NCBI RefSeq assembly: GCF_030812475.1
Contig: NZ_JAUSSR010000006.1
Span: 62,001 to 126,000 of the forward strand
Length of the DNA stretch: 64,000 nt
Origin: Pseudomonas lini
GTDB lineage: Bacteria > Pseudomonadota > Gammaproteobacteria > Pseudomonadales > Pseudomonadaceae
Direction: 5' to 3'
Position numbers and translations under genes: made by a program. This document shows positions 63,294-64,000 of the stretch, piece after piece. The notes under the pieces were generated by a model, which saw only the letters and a list, made by a program, of their open reading frames with translations, did no database searches and was not told where the DNA came from. The stretch's first letter is position 1. Each line of letters begins with the position of its first letter.

Positions 63294-64000
63294 ATGTGCG
63301 GAATTGTCGGCGCAGTCGCTGAACGTAACATTACTGCCATCTTGCTTGAAGGCCTCAAACGCCTTGAATACCGCGGTTATGACAGCGCGGGTGTAGCGAT
63401 TTTCACTAACGGCGGAACGCTTGAGCGCACGCGTCGTCCGGGTAAGGTCAGTGAGTTGGAGCAGGCCCTGGAAAACGAACCTCTGGCCGGTCGGCTGGGC
63501 ATCGCCCACACACGCTGGGCAACTCACGGCGCACCTTGCGAACGCAACGCTCACCCGCATTTCGCCGGTGATCTGGCGGTGGTGCACAACGGCATCATCG
63601 AGAACCACGAAACCCTGCGCGCACAGCTCAAGGATTTGGGTTACGTCTTTACCTCGGACACCGACACCGAAGTCATCGCCCACCTGCTGGAGCACAAACT
63701 CAAGGAGTTGGGCGATCTGACCGTGGCCCTCAAGGCGACTGTCAAGGAACTGCACGGCGCCTATGGCCTGGCGGTGATCAGTGCTCAACAACCGGATCGA
63801 CTGGTCGCAGCCCGTAGTGGCAGTCCGTTGGTGATCGGCCTGGGCATGGGAGAAAACTTCCTGGCCTCCGACCAATTGGCGTTGCGTCAGGTCACTGATC
63901 GTTTCGTATACCTTGAAGAAGGTGATATCGCCGAAATTCGCCGCGAAAGCGTGCAAATCTGGGACGTTGACGGTCAGGCCGTCGAGCGCGAGTCCGTGCA
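63294..64000 (+). CDS. glmS: Glutamine--fructose-6-phosphate aminotransferase (5' part)
   Basis: The first 235 residues, cut by the window end. The N-terminal glutaminase has catalytic Cys2 ([12 protein letters not shown]), [19 protein letters not shown] and [12 protein letters not shown]. It makes glucosamine-6-phosphate, the entry to UDP-GlcNAc. No ribozyme of the glmS type is seen in the 1-bp gap, as expected outside Firmicutes. Confidence 0.98.
   Translation, partial: MCGIVGAVAERNITAILLEGLKRLEYRGYDSAGVAIFTNGGTLERTRRPGKVSELEQALENEPLAGRLGIAHTRWATHGAPCERNAHPHFAGDLAVVHNGIIENHETLRAQLKDLGYVFTSDTDTEVIAHLLEHKLKELGDLTVALKATVKELHGAYGLAVISAQQPDRLVAARSGSPLVIGLGMGENFLASDQLALRQVTDRFVYLEEGDIAEIRRESVQIWDVDGQAVERESV

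Noticed and set aside
63293..63294. glmS ribozyme or Tn7 attachment site
   Set aside because: The glmR-glmS gap is about 1 bp, and the Tn7 site lies at the glmS 3' end, beyond the window.

Overview
The window is a contiguous piece of chromosome from a fluorescent-type Pseudomonas (P. fluorescens group, species not determined). The evidence is the gene order dnaA-dnaN-recF-gyrB on one side and rpmH-rnpA-yidD-yidC-mnmE-mnmG-rsmG-parA-parB-atpIBEFHAGDC-glmU-glmR-glmS on the other, the high GC, and the many Pseudomonas-type REP palindromes. It spans the replication origin. The dnaA-rpmH gap (44138-44703) is oriC, and a second, clearly paralogous origin-like segment lies between mnmE and mnmG (about 48860-49170).

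Layout, left to right. 1-12.7 kb is envelope and transport: the end of an SpmA/B-like membrane protein, an Mla/Pqi-like lipid transport operon (STAS-permease, ATPase, MCE protein, lipoprotein, minus strand), a DUF5924-type membrane protein, an M16 peptidase, a Na/Pi cotransporter-like protein, TerC, a CitMHS carrier and three small enzymes of uncertain substrate. 12.8-18.1 kb is a choline-O-sulfate locus: a LysR regulator divergent from betC, a choline-binding protein and a SulP transporter. 18.3-34.1 kb is conserved housekeeping: aroE, hemF, qor, tsaC, dprA, tsaP, def-fmt-rsmB-trkA, a TPR protein, an LpxL/HtrB acyltransferase, tag, glyQS and gmhB. 34.2-37.8 kb holds a PlsC-type acyltransferase and a divergent two-component pair. 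37.9-44.1 kb is gyrB-recF-dnaN-dnaA (minus strand), with two parS palindromes inside recF. 44.7-53.5 kb carries ribosome/RNA, membrane insertion, tRNA modification and chromosome partition genes. 53.6-60.8 kb is the F1Fo ATP synthase operon, and 60.9-64 kb is glmU-glmR-glmS (UDP-GlcNAc synthesis), glmS being cut by the window end.

How it fits together: replication initiation (dnaA, dnaN, oriC1/oriC2), segregation (parA, parB, parS), energy supply and cell-wall precursor synthesis are packed around the origin. The most striking non-coding signal is a great excess of perfect DnaA boxes (TTATCCACA): about 30 copies by eye from 12.99 kb to 62.43 kb, many inside genes, where about 0.5 would be expected by chance. 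Five of them form a tight cluster in the glmU-glmR gap. I see no CRISPR array, prophage, insertion sequence, rRNA or tRNA gene in the window. The REP/REPIN palindromes are the only repetitive family.
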